Below are positions 7,433-14,963 of a stretch of 27,860 nucleotides of DNA, piece after piece. This DNA is from an uncultured Clostridia bacterium (GTDB lineage Bacteria > Bacillota > Clostridia > Oscillospirales > Acutalibacteraceae), in assembly GCA_947567585.1 (NCBI GenBank), contig CANONE010000010.1, forward strand, positions 1 through 27,860. The letters run 5' to 3'. The translations under genes were made by a program, and so were the position numbers. The notes beneath the pieces are model-generated. The model saw nothing but the letters and a program-made list of their open reading frames with translations, had not been told where the DNA came from and ran no database searches. Position 1 is the first letter of the stretch, and each line of letters starts with the position of its first letter.

Positions 7433-7598
7433 CTACGATTTTGGATACACTCTCTCCCGACCTGCTTCCTGACATTTTCCAGGCTTCGTGGCATAAAAAA
7501 CAAATTGCGGAAGAACTGTCCCGCCCCGCTTTTGGGACTTTGTGTTCCTTCGCATTTATTTTTATAACCCGCGCCACGGCCTTCCAGCTAGAAAAATC
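7433..7598. other. Intergenic stretch without a supported gene
   Basis: Between the divergent deaminase and pheS promoters. Short open frames exist on both strands (one of 70 codons on the minus strand from a GTG). None has a good ribosome binding site or a recognisable domain, and one runs through the deaminase promoter. Confidence 0.5.
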
Positions 7599-7627
7599 TT
7601 GAAACTAAGGGATTCGCGTGGTATAAT
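7599..7627 (+). promoter_or_regulatory. SigA promoter of pheS
   Basis: TTGAAA (7599-7604) and TATAAT (7622-7627) are separated by 17 bp. The leader to the ATG at 7707 is about 70 nt, too short for a full T-box riboswitch, and no AGGGTGGTACCGCG-like T-box core is present. Confidence 0.8.
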
Positions 7628-7706
7628 ACTATAGTTAACGCGCTTTGTTGAGGCTGGGGACGAAGCTGTCCGAGGGCCTTGTATAGAGAAAGGAAGGGGC
7701 AAAGGT

Positions 7707-8735
7707 ATGAAGGAAAGAATAGAGAGCCTGCGAAAGAGTTTTGATCAGGATCTCCAGAAGGCCGCCAGCAGCGACGCGGTAGAAAAGCTGCGGGTAGCGT
7801 ATTTGGGGAAGAAGGGCTCTGTTACGGAACTTTTAAAGGGGCTTAAAGAGGTAAGCGCCCAGGAGAAGAAAGAGCTGGGGCAGCATGTGAACCAGCTGAA
7901 AAAGCAGGTGGAGGAAAAGCTGGCGCGGCAGGTAGAGGCCATCAAGGCCGCCGAGGAGCGGCGGGAAATTGAGGCCGCCGAACAGTATGACGTGACTTTG
8001 CCCATGGAGAGGGCGAAGGGATCCTACCACCCGGTGACCATTGTGCAGCGGCAGCTGGAGGAAATCTTTGTCTCTATGGGCTTTACGGTGGAGGATTACC
8101 CGGAAATCGTTACGGACTACGAGTGCTTTGAGGCGGTAAACGTGCCCAAGGACCATCCGGCCCGGGACATGCAGGACACCTACTATTTGGAAAATGGCCA
8201 GCTTCTGAAGACGCAGACCTCCGCCGCCCAGAACGCCATTCTGAGAAAATACGGCGCGCCCTGCCGGGCGATTTTCCCCGGGCGCTGCTTTCGCAACGAG
8301 GCTACCGACGCCAGCCATGAGAACACCTTTTTCCAGATGGAGGGCGTCATGGTGGACAAGGACATCTCCATCTCCAACCTCATTTACTTTATGAAGACCA
8401 TGCTCTCCGAGGTTTTTGAGCGGGACGTCAAGGTGCGGCTGCGCCCGGGCTTTTTCCCCTTTGTGGAGCCGGGCTTTGAGCTGGACATCAACTGCCTGAT
8501 CTGCGGCGGCGAGGGCTGCTCGACCTGCCACCACTCCGGCTGGGTGGAGCTGTGCCCCTGCGGGATGATCCACCCCAATGTGCTGCGTATGGGCGGGGTG
8601 GACCCGGAGGAATACACCGGGTTTGCCTTTGGGCTGGGCCTTACCCGCCTGGTGATGATGAAATACGGCGTCAAAGACATCCGGGACCTCAACAGTGGGA
8701 ACCTCAAGGCCCTGGGGCAGTTTGTGCATGAATAA
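7707..8735 (+). CDS. pheS: Phenylalanyl-tRNA synthetase alpha subunit
   Basis: 342 aa, normal length. It is the catalytic alpha subunit of the alpha2-beta2 enzyme charging tRNA-Phe. Residues 1-85 form the N-terminal coiled coil that contacts tRNA (AYLGKKGSVTELLKGLKE). The class II core follows: YHPVTIVQRQLEEIF (motif 1), RNEATDASHENTFFQMEG (motif 2, with the catalytic Arg and Glu) and FGLGLTRLVMMKYGVKDIR (motif 3). The Cys pairs in CLICGGEGCSTC are typical of Firmicute PheS. The start is set by GGAAGGGG and an ATG. It is the first gene of the pheS-(93 aa)-pheT cluster. Confidence 0.97.
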   Translation: MKERIESLRKSFDQDLQKAASSDAVEKLRVAYLGKKGSVTELLKGLKEVSAQEKKELGQHVNQLKKQVEEKLARQVEAIKAAEERREIEAAEQYDVTLPMERAKGSYHPVTIVQRQLEEIFVSMGFTVEDYPEIVTDYECFEAVNVPKDHPARDMQDTYYLENGQLLKTQTSAAQNAILRKYGAPCRAIFPGRCFRNEATDASHENTFFQMEGVMVDKDISISNLIYFMKTMLSEVFERDVKVRLRPGFFPFVEPGFELDINCLICGGEGCSTCHHSGWVELCPCGMIHPNVLRMGGVDPEEYTGFAFGLGLTRLVMMKYGVKDIRDLNSGNLKALGQFVHE

Positions 8736-8749
8736 GAGGAGGAAAGACC

Positions 8750-9031
8750 ATGCTGATAAACAACAGCCAGACGGTCTCGGGAAATGCCGGCCAATACCAG
8801 CCGCAGGCCCCGGCCGGCAGACCGGCCGCCGGGGATATGAACCAGCTATTTGCGGCCATGGTGGAAAGCATGAAGCGCGCCAAGGATATGCGCCAGCTGG
8901 AGGAGGAGGACGAGACCCTGCGGATCCTATATGAAGCGCTGGACAGACAGATGGGCGAGGATAACGGGAAGTCCACTGCCAGGCAGCTGCAAGAGATTTT
9001 AGACAAGCTGGCGCCGAAGGCCGCCGGGTGA
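8750..9031 (+). CDS. Hypothetical 93-aa protein between pheS and pheT
   Basis: Good ribosome binding site (GAGGAGGAAAG) and ATG, 14 bp behind pheS. The N-terminal 30 residues are Gln/Pro/Ala/Gly-rich and probably disordered. Residues 30-88 are predicted as amphipathic, charged helices (MKRAKDMRQLEEEDETLRIL, then a second helix with LQEILDKLAP), perhaps a small coiled coil. No signal peptide, membrane helix or known domain. Its codon use resembles its neighbours. Not recognised; the only clue is its place inside the pheST cluster, which is usually uninterrupted. Confidence 0.7.
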   Translation: MLINNSQTVSGNAGQYQPQAPAGRPAAGDMNQLFAAMVESMKRAKDMRQLEEEDETLRILYEALDRQMGEDNGKSTARQLQEILDKLAPKAAG

Positions 9032-9055
9032 TAAAAGTAAGTAAAATTGCGCGGT

Positions 9056-9128
9056 GAAGGGGCGTTAGGCCCCTTCCAGGGTGTGGGACAGAGTCCCACG
9101 GTTTTGCCGCAGGACCGTCCTTTGGTCC
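9056..9128 (+). repeat. Two-hairpin intergenic element, divergent copy D
   Basis: Hairpin 1 is GAAGGGGC (9056-9063) / GCCCCTTC (9069-9076). After the CAGG linker comes hairpin 2, GTGGGAC (9083-9089) / GTCCCAC (9093-9099), with an AGA loop. A further GGACC/GGTCC stem lies at 9112-9128. The order and linker match the other copies. It separates the 93-aa gene from pheT. Confidence 0.5.
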
Positions 9129-9194
9129 GGAGGCATTTTATTACTCAAAAAAGTTTATTTTCGAAAGAACTCTATTACTGAAAGAAGGAAAACC

Positions 9195-11558
9195 ATGCTA
9201 ATATCAATGAACTGGATCGGCGATTTCGTTGATCTTTCCGGCCTGGACCTGCCTGCCCTGATTCAGCGCTTCACCCTCTCCACCGCCGAAGTGGAGGAAA
9301 TCATGGAGATGGGGCGGGGCCTGCGGGACGTGGTAGCCGGTAAAATCCTTTCGGTGGAGAATCATCCGGATTCCAAGAAGCTGCACCTTTTAAAGGTAGA
9401 CGGCGGCGATAAAATCTACGATGTGGTCTGCGGCGCGCCCAATGTCCGGGAGGGGCTGGTGGTCCCCTTTGTCAAGGAGGGGGGCATGGTGGCCGGGCAG
9501 GAGATTGCCTGCGCCAAGATTGCCGGATACGAGAGCCACGGCATGTGCTGCTCTGAGCATGAGCTGGGCATTTCCGCCGACCATTCCGGCCTGATGGAGC
9601 TGCCGGAGGACACCCCTATTGGGAAAGACATCACCGAGATCTACGCCATCCGGGACACGGTCTTTGAAGTGGACAACAAGTCCCTTACCAACCGCCCGGA
9701 CCTCTGGGGCCACTACGGCATTGCCCGGGAGTTCGCCGCCCTCACCGGCCGGGAGCTGCGCCCCTTGGAAACCGTGGCTTTAGAGGCTTTTGACGGGCTG
9801 GATCCCATTGATATAGAAATTGAGGATAAGGAGCTGTGCCTGCGCTACACGGGCCTGAAGGTGCGGAATATCAAGAAAAAGGTGAGCCCTGTCAATATGC
9901 GCATCCGCCTGTTCTACTGCGGCAGCCGGGCCATCAACCTTTTGGCGGACCTGACCAACTATCTCATGCTGGAGATGGGCCAGCCCATGCACGCCTTTGA
10001 CTGCGCCAAGGTGGACCGCATTGAAGTGAAGCGCTTCCAGGAGCCCTTCCGCTTCACCACCTTGGACGGGGTAGAGCGCCAGGTGGACGAAAACACCCTG
10101 ATGATCTGCTCCGGCGGCAAGCCTGTGGCGGTAGCGGGCATTATGGGCGGCCTGGACTCGGAAATTGAGGACGATACCGACAGCCTGCTTTTGGAGTCCG
10201 CCAACTTTGACGCCCCCAGCGTCCGGCGCTCCTCCACCCGGCTGGGCCTGCGCACGGACGCCTCCATGCGCTATGAAAAGACCCTGGACCCGGAGATGAC
10301 CGTGCCCGCCATTGGCCGCTTTATGAAGCTTTTGCTGGACATCGACCCCGAGGCCCAGGTGATTTCCCGGCTGACGGACGTGTATGGTAAGCGCTACCCG
10401 GCGGTTTCCCTGACCTTTGACAAGGCTTACGTGGACCGGTATACCGGCATTGAGATCGGCAATGACCGGATCTTAGACACCCTGCGGTCCTTAGGCTTTG
10501 GGGCCCAGTGCCAGGGGGACAGCTTCACAGTGGAGGTTCCCTCTTGGCGGGCCACCAAGGATGTGACCATTAAGGCGGATATTATCGAGGAAATTACCCG
10601 TATTTACGGGTATGATAATTTCAAGATCTCTACCACGCTGAGCCCCCTGTATCCCCAGAAGAAATCCCTACAGAATAAGGCGGACAACTTTGTCAAGGAT
10701 ATGCTGGTAGAGGCATACGGCCTCCACGAGATCCATTCCTATATTTGGGACGACGCCAAAAAGGGCCGGGAGCTGGGGATTGAGCCGGTAGAAAACGTGA
10801 AGCTTATCAACGCCCAGACCCCGGACCACGAGGTCCTGCGCCGGAGCATGGGCCCCGCCCTTCTCAGCTGCGTCCGGGAAAACCGGGCCTACGGGCCGGA
10901 GTTCGGCGTATTTGAGATTGGCCGGGTATGCGAGGGGCTCCGGGAGGACGGGCTCTGTGCCGAGGGGAAGAAGCTGGGTATTGTTCTTTACAGCCGCATT
11001 CGCGGTGAAAAGGAGCTGTTCTATCAGATGCTGGAGATCCTAAAGGATCTTGTCCGCAGCGTAAAGCTGACCGAGCTGGAATTTGCCAATGCCAGCCCAA
11101 GCTATAGCTGGCAGCATCCCCGGAACACGGCGGTGGCCATGGCCCATGGCGAAGCCCTGGGCTGGCTATGCCCGGTAACGCCCTCTGTGGCCAGGAAAAT
11201 CGACAAGAAAGCGGCTGTGGTCTGCGCCCAGCTGGACATGGACGCCTTTGCGGCCCTATCCGCCGGAACGCTGCGCTACCAGGAGCCCTCCCGGTTCCCT
11301 GGGATTGACATGGACCTGTCCCTTTTGCTCCCGGAGGGGATGCGGTACGCGGATATGGAGCCCGCATGGGCGGGAGCGTCCCAAGAATTAACCGGGGTCA
11401 GCCTCATCGACTCCTTCACCCAGAACGGCAAAAGGAGCCTGACTCTGCGCTTTGCCTTTTCCTCTCAGGACAAAACCCTGTCCAAAGAAGAGGTCCAGCC
11501 CGTCGTAGACGGCATTGTAGAAAAACTGGCCGCTATGGGGGCGGCGCTGCGGGCCTAA
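9195..11558 (+). CDS. pheT: Phenylalanyl-tRNA synthetase beta subunit
   Basis: 787 aa, normal length. ATG 9195 is chosen over an in-frame upstream ATG (9081) that would translate the two-hairpin element; AAGAAGGAAA precedes 9195. The start MNWIGDFVDL is the canonical PheT N-terminus. Domains in order are the tRNA-binding OB fold (about 40-155: VVCGAPNVREG and ESHGMCCSEHELG), the B3/4 editing domain (about 210-385: NRPDLWGHYGIAREFAALTG, then MLEMGQPMHAFD), B5 (about 405-475), the catalytic-like core (RIYGYDNF), and a C-terminal FDX-ACB anticodon domain (about 695-787: PSRFPGIDMDLSLLLPEG). It partners with PheS to hydrolyse Tyr-tRNA-Phe and bind tRNA. No separate promoter was found; probably transcribed from the pheS promoter through copy D. 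Confidence 0.97.
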   Translation: MLISMNWIGDFVDLSGLDLPALIQRFTLSTAEVEEIMEMGRGLRDVVAGKILSVENHPDSKKLHLLKVDGGDKIYDVVCGAPNVREGLVVPFVKEGGMVAGQEIACAKIAGYESHGMCCSEHELGISADHSGLMELPEDTPIGKDITEIYAIRDTVFEVDNKSLTNRPDLWGHYGIAREFAALTGRELRPLETVALEAFDGLDPIDIEIEDKELCLRYTGLKVRNIKKKVSPVNMRIRLFYCGSRAINLLADLTNYLMLEMGQPMHAFDCAKVDRIEVKRFQEPFRFTTLDGVERQVDENTLMICSGGKPVAVAGIMGGLDSEIEDDTDSLLLESANFDAPSVRRSSTRLGLRTDASMRYEKTLDPEMTVPAIGRFMKLLLDIDPEAQVISRLTDVYGKRYPAVSLTFDKAYVDRYTGIEIGNDRILDTLRSLGFGAQCQGDSFTVEVPSWRATKDVTIKADIIEEITRIYGYDNFKISTTLSPLYPQKKSLQNKADNFVKDMLVEAYGLHEIHSYIWDDAKKGRELGIEPVENVKLINAQTPDHEVLRRSMGPALLSCVRENRAYGPEFGVFEIGRVCEGLREDGLCAEGKKLGIVLYSRIRGEKELFYQMLEILKDLVRSVKLTELEFANASPSYSWQHPRNTAVAMAHGEALGWLCPVTPSVARKIDKKAAVVCAQLDMDAFAALSAGTLRYQEPSRFPGIDMDLSLLLPEGMRYADMEPAWAGASQELTGVSLIDSFTQNGKRSLTLRFAFSSQDKTLSKEEVQPVVDGIVEKLAAMGAALRA

Positions 11559-11593
11559 GACCTTGGAGGCTTGGCCTTGTTCTAAGAAAGAGC

Positions 11594-11622
11594 TTGCATT
11601 TCTTGCGAATATCGGGTATTAT
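11594..11622 (+). promoter_or_regulatory. Likely SigA promoter of the ireB-like gene
   Basis: TTGCAT (11594-11599) and TATTAT (11617-11622) are separated by 17 bp. The leader is about 45 nt. Confidence 0.5.
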
Positions 11623-11671
11623 AAGAAGATAGACTAGAAACAGGAGCCAATCGTACATGGAGGTGGAACCG

Positions 11672-11923
11672 ATGCCTGACAACAACAATACGATCACCTT
11701 TTCTTTAGACGAGGTGCGGGAAGCGGATATGAAGCGTATTCTGCTGGTGGTGTATGACGCGCTAAAGGAAAAGGGGTACAATCCTATCAGCCAGATCGTG
11801 GGGTATCTGCTGTCTGAGGACCCCACCTACATTACCACCCACAACAACGCCCGCAGCCTCATCCGCCGCATCGACCGGGATGAGCTGCTAAAGGCCATGG
11901 TGAAGACCTATTTGGGAGAATAG
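11672..11923 (+). CDS. IreB family regulatory phosphoprotein (UPF0297)
   Basis: 83 aa from ATG 11672, chosen because GGAGGTGG lies just upstream; an in-frame ATG 15 nt earlier overlaps that site. The family shares TITFSLDE at the N-terminus and KEKGYNPISQIVGYLLSEDP followed by YITTHNNARSLIRRIDRDEL, all present here. In Enterococcus the homologue is a substrate of the PASTA kinase IreK and modulates cephalosporin tolerance; the role here is inferred by family. The usual downstream partners ruvX (yrrK) and yrzB are not next to it. Instead an unknown gene and a flavodoxin-like gene follow. Confidence 0.93.
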   Translation: MPDNNNTITFSLDEVREADMKRILLVVYDALKEKGYNPISQIVGYLLSEDPTYITTHNNARSLIRRIDRDELLKAMVKTYLGE

Positions 11924-11998
11924 GGAAGAGGGCGCTGGCTGAAATTTGGAAGCGCTCTGCCTTCCTGAAGAAAATTTATTCATAAGCGTGGTGACTGT

Positions 11999-12310
11999 AT
12001 GAGCGAACAGAAGAAAAGCGCTCCTAAAAAGGAGCAGGGATTCCCTACCTATAAGGGAAAACCCCTGGTGCGCAGCGGAGACACCATCTATTACGGCAGT
12101 ATGCGGGATAAATACGTAATCAAGATGGACATTAAGTCGAAGAAAAAGGTGGGCGATCTGGACGTAGCGGATAAGGTTAGCGTGCAGCTGATGTATACCG
12201 ACCCGGAGATCCGGACCCGTAAGCAGATTGTAAAGACCAGCGAAAAAGAGGGCCTGTATCTTGCGCTGGATATTGCCGAGGCTTGGCTGACAAGGGCCCT
12301 GGCGGAATAG
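11999..12310 (+). CDS. Hypothetical 103-aa basic protein
   Basis: 103 aa, cytosolic, strongly charged and Lys-rich at the N-terminus (SEQKKSAPKKEQ). The middle has a beta-rich pattern (PLVRSGDTIYYGSMRDKYVI, then KVGDLDVADKVSVQL). The C-terminus is an amphipathic helix (LYLALDIAEAWLTRAL). This may be a small all-beta fold with a terminal helix. No recognised family. The ribosome binding site is modest (GGTGA). It sits 75 bp behind the ireB-like gene in the same direction and is probably co-transcribed with it. A candidate terminator follows. Confidence 0.7.
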   Translation: MSEQKKSAPKKEQGFPTYKGKPLVRSGDTIYYGSMRDKYVIKMDIKSKKKVGDLDVADKVSVQLMYTDPEIRTRKQIVKTSEKEGLYLALDIAEAWLTRALAE

Positions 12311-12330
12311 CGAAGCGGCAGAGGAGCCGG

Positions 12331-12365
12331 AACACCCGGGAAAACGGCGGCGTTACCGGTGTTTT
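12331..12365 (+). terminator. Possible Rho-independent terminator
   Basis: AACACC (12331-12336) pairs with GGTGTT (12358-12363), extended by GG/CC with a one-base bulge. TTTT follows at the stem base. The loop is rather long. Confidence 0.4.
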
Positions 12366-12499
12366 GAAGGAGCCTCTGGCTAGACATGCTGAACAGCCCT
12401 GAAAGTCTCGCGCCTTCAGGCGGCCCTGCATCCCGTGTGCGGCCGTTTGAGGGCGCTGTCTTTCATAGGCGGGAAATAGGTGGAAAGGGTGAGAAACCA

Positions 12500-13024
12500 G
12501 TGAAAGCGGTGGTGGTCTACTGTTCTCAGACCGGGTTTACAAAGCGGTACGCCCAATGGATTGCGGAAGCTGCGGGAGCGGATTGCCTCGCGCTGCCGGA
12601 AGCGAAAAAGAGGGATTTATCCGGGTATGAGGCCGTTGTTTTTGGCGGCTGGGCCTGCGCGGGGGGCATAAAAGGGATTGGATGGTTCAAAAGGAATGTG
12701 GAGAAGTGGGGAGATAAGAAGCTGGCCGCGTTTTGCGTGGGAGCCAGCCCCATAGACAGCCCGGACATAGAGCCGGCGCTAAGGCGGAACTTTACGGACG
12801 TGGAACGGCAGCGGGTAAGCGTATTTTACTGCCCAGGGGGGCTGGACTATGAAAGAATGCCCGCCCCGTCCAAGCTGGCCATGAAGCTGTTTGCAAAGGC
12901 GGTCCAATCCAAAAAAGATAAAACCCAAGGGGAAGAGGTCATGGCCCGGATGATCTGTGCCTCCTACGACATCTCCGGCAAACAGTACATAGCCCCCATC
13001 CTTCAATACCTAAAAAACGCTTAA
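12500..13024 (+). CDS. Flavodoxin-domain protein
   Basis: 174 aa from GTG 12500, set by AAAGGGTGA; an in-frame ATG 114 nt earlier adds low-complexity sequence and lacks a good site. The N-terminus KAVVVYCSQTGFTKRYAQWI has the beta-strand plus S/TxTGxT phosphate loop that binds FMN. GYEAVVFGGWACAGGIKGIG is the second FMN loop region, and GLDYERMPAPSKLAMKLFAK matches the C-terminal part seen in the flavodoxin_5 / HemG-like group. It probably acts as an FMN-dependent electron carrier or reductase in the cytosol. No redox partner is adjacent. Confidence 0.82.
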   Translation: MKAVVVYCSQTGFTKRYAQWIAEAAGADCLALPEAKKRDLSGYEAVVFGGWACAGGIKGIGWFKRNVEKWGDKKLAAFCVGASPIDSPDIEPALRRNFTDVERQRVSVFYCPGGLDYERMPAPSKLAMKLFAKAVQSKKDKTQGEEVMARMICASYDISGKQYIAPILQYLKNA

Positions 13025-13063
13025 CATCCAAAGCCCGCCATCGTCTACGCCCACAATCTACCG

Positions 13064-13151
13064 GTACAAACAAAAAACAAACCGGCGTCTAAAGTTTTGT
13101 CCACTTTTACAAAAGCGGCAAGGGTTCGGGAGCAAAGCTCCCAAGGTCTTA
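13064..13151 (+). repeat. Two-hairpin intergenic repeat, copy B (upstream of holA)
   Basis: 88 bp. It opens with GTACAAAC and an A-rich tract, then TTTTGTCC, then hairpin 1, CCACTTTT (13101-13108) / AAAAGCGG (13111-13118). After an AGGGTTC linker comes hairpin 2, GGGAGC (13128-13133) / GCTCCC (13137-13142) with an AAA loop, ending AAGGTCTTA. It ends 20 nt before the holA start. Confidence 0.8.
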
Positions 13152-13170
13152 AAAGAGAGGAGGCCCCCAC

Positions 13171-14232
13171 ATGAGCAGCATAACAGAGCAAGACCTGCGG
13201 CGGCAGATTGCGGCGGACGAGATAGCGGGCGTCTATCTGCTGGCGGGGGAGGAAAAGCTGCTGGTTAAACGGGCGGCCCGCAAGCTGATTCAGCGGGCGG
13301 GAGGGGAAGCCTTTCCGGAATTCAATCTGAACGAGCTGCCAGCGGAAGCGGAGGCGGACCGGATCATCGACGCGGCGGTGGCGCTGCCCTTTATGGCGGG
13401 CCGCAAGTGCGTGGCGGTGGCGGATTACAATGTAGACGAGAAGCCCCAGCAGGAGCTGGACAAGCTTTACGGGCTGATGGAAGATTTGCCAGAGAGCACC
13501 GTGCTGGTGTTTTGGTATCCGACCCTGGAAATAGAAGGAAAAAAGTCCGCTAAATGGAAGAAATTCCAGGAGAAGGCGGGTAAGGCCGGGCAGACGCTTC
13601 TCTTTCCCCGGCGGGAAACAGGGGAACTGCGGCGGCTTTTGCAAAAGGAGGCGGAAAAGCAAGGATGCCGGCTGGACAGTAAAGCCTTTTCCAAGCTGAC
13701 GGAATACGCGGGCGGGGACCTGAACCTTTTGACGGCGGAGCTGGAAAAGCTTTGCGCGTATACCCTCGCCTTGGGGGAACAGGAGATCACACAAGCCGCC
13801 GTGGAGGCGCTGACCCCCAAGAGCACGGAGACCACAGTGTTCCTGATGGTAAACGCCCTGGTGGCCGGGGAGTATGAAAAAGCCTATGGGCTTTTGGACA
13901 GCCTGTTCAGGCAGAACCAGGAGCCGGTAGCGATTCTTGGGGCTATGGCCGCCTCCTATGTAGACATGTACCGGGTTAAAGCCGCCCTAGAAAGCGGCCT
14001 GACCAGCACGGCGCCAGCGGGCTACGCGTCTGATTACAAAAACAGGCTTTTCCGTCTGCGCAACGCTGAGCGGGCGGCCCGGGGAACCTCCATGTCCACG
14101 CTGCAAACATCCCTAAACCTGCTTTTGGAGGCGGACTTGGCGCTGAAGGGCTCTAAACTGGACGCCCGGCTGGTGCTGGACAGCTTGGTGGCCCGGCTGC
14201 TTTTGGCGGCCCAGGAAGGAGGCCGGGGATGA
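13171..14232 (+). CDS. holA: DNA polymerase III delta subunit
   Basis: 353 aa, normal length, with GAGAGGAGG before the ATG. HolA is the clamp-loader subunit that opens the beta clamp. The N-terminal AAA-like domain starts with VYLLAGEEKLLVKRAARKLI (the family's degenerate P-loop, no true Walker A). It continues with ALPFMAGRKCVAVADYN and STVLVFWYPTLE. GGDLNLLTAELEKLCAYT (about 187-204) is the typical delta motif, followed by the lid and collar domain to LLLEADLALKGSKLDARLVLD. Its stop overlaps the start of the rnmV-like gene (ATGA, 4 nt), so the two are translationally coupled. The leader carries repeat copy B. Confidence 0.92.
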   Translation: MSSITEQDLRRQIAADEIAGVYLLAGEEKLLVKRAARKLIQRAGGEAFPEFNLNELPAEAEADRIIDAAVALPFMAGRKCVAVADYNVDEKPQQELDKLYGLMEDLPESTVLVFWYPTLEIEGKKSAKWKKFQEKAGKAGQTLLFPRRETGELRRLLQKEAEKQGCRLDSKAFSKLTEYAGGDLNLLTAELEKLCAYTLALGEQEITQAAVEALTPKSTETTVFLMVNALVAGEYEKAYGLLDSLFRQNQEPVAILGAMAASYVDMYRVKAALESGLTSTAPAGYASDYKNRLFRLRNAERAARGTSMSTLQTSLNLLLEADLALKGSKLDARLVLDSLVARLLLAAQEGGRG

Positions 14233-14819
14233 TCCGGGTGCGGGAGGCCATTATTGTGGAGGGCCGGGCGGACAAGGCGAAGCTTTCCGGGCTGGTAGAG
14301 GGCGTCATTGTGGAGACCGGGGGCTTTCAGATCTTTCATGATCAGGAAAACCTGGCGCTGATCCGGCAGTTGGCAAAGCGGCGGGGGGTTATTATCTTTA
14401 CAGACAGCGATGGCGCGGGTTTTGTCATCCGCAGCCGTCTGTGCCAGTGCCTGCCCCCGGAGCAGGTGAAGCATGCCTATACCCCGGATATTCCTGGAAA
14501 AGAGCGGCGCAAGCGGTCTCCCTCCAAAGAGGGCAAGCTGGGGGTAGAGGGCATGGAGCTCTCGGTTCTGGAGGACTGCCTGCGCCGGGCTGGGGCTACC
14601 ATGGAGGGCGCGGCTCTGGAACCCCGGAAGGCGCTGACCAAGGCGGACCTATATGCGGCGGGGCTGAGCGGCGGCAAAGAGAGCGCCGCCAAAAGAAAAG
14701 CCCTGCAAAAGCGGCTTTTGCTGCCGGAGCGGCTTTCCGCCAACGGACTGCTGGCCGCCCTGAACGCCCTGTACAGCCGGGAGGAAGCGCTGCGGGTGAT
14801 TGGGCTTACGGGGCCGTAG
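14229..14819 (+). CDS. rnmV: Ribonuclease M5-like Toprim protein
   Basis: 196 aa. The N-terminal Toprim domain has AIIVEGRADKAKL (catalytic Glu), VETGGFQIF, and GVIIFTDSDGAGFVIR with the conserved DxD. This is followed by the DUF4093 C-terminal region (GVEGMELSVLEDCLRRAGA, then KALTKADLYAAGLSGGKESA), the architecture of RNase M5. RNase M5 matures the 5S rRNA 3' and 5' ends in Gram-positive bacteria, assisted by ribosomal protein L18. It overlaps holA by 4 nt. In many Firmicutes rnmV neighbours ksgA; here it follows holA. Confidence 0.87.
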   Translation: MIRVREAIIVEGRADKAKLSGLVEGVIVETGGFQIFHDQENLALIRQLAKRRGVIIFTDSDGAGFVIRSRLCQCLPPEQVKHAYTPDIPGKERRKRSPSKEGKLGVEGMELSVLEDCLRRAGATMEGAALEPRKALTKADLYAAGLSGGKESAAKRKALQKRLLLPERLSANGLLAALNALYSREEALRVIGLTGP

Positions 14820-14907
14820 GGGCGCGGGTCTGCGAGCCGCAGAATTTTCCCGATGACTTTGAGCTGTACAGGGGGATTGTTGGAGAGCGCTTTTTTAATG
14901 AAAAATG

Positions 14908-14948
14908 TGCCGGACAGCTTTTGGAGCTGGTCCGGCATATTTATTTTA
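14908..14948. terminator. Bidirectional terminator after rnmV
   Basis: TGCCGGAC (14908-14915) pairs with GTCCGGCA (14930-14937), with an inner AGCT/AGCT helix. TATTTATTTTA follows on the plus strand, and CATTTTTCATT follows on the minus strand. It serves both convergent genes. Confidence 0.85.
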
Positions 14949-14963
14949 CGGGAAACGATATGG

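Noticed and set aside
7365..7577. 70-codon minus-strand ORF from a GTG
   Set aside because: It runs through the deaminase promoter, has a weak ribosome binding site and no recognisable domain.
7628..7706. T-box riboswitch before pheS
   Set aside because: The leader is only about 70 nt and lacks the T-box core and a terminator.
9081..9194. 38-codon N-terminal extension of pheT
   Set aside because: It would translate the two-hairpin element; the canonical PheT start with a ribosome binding site is at 9195.
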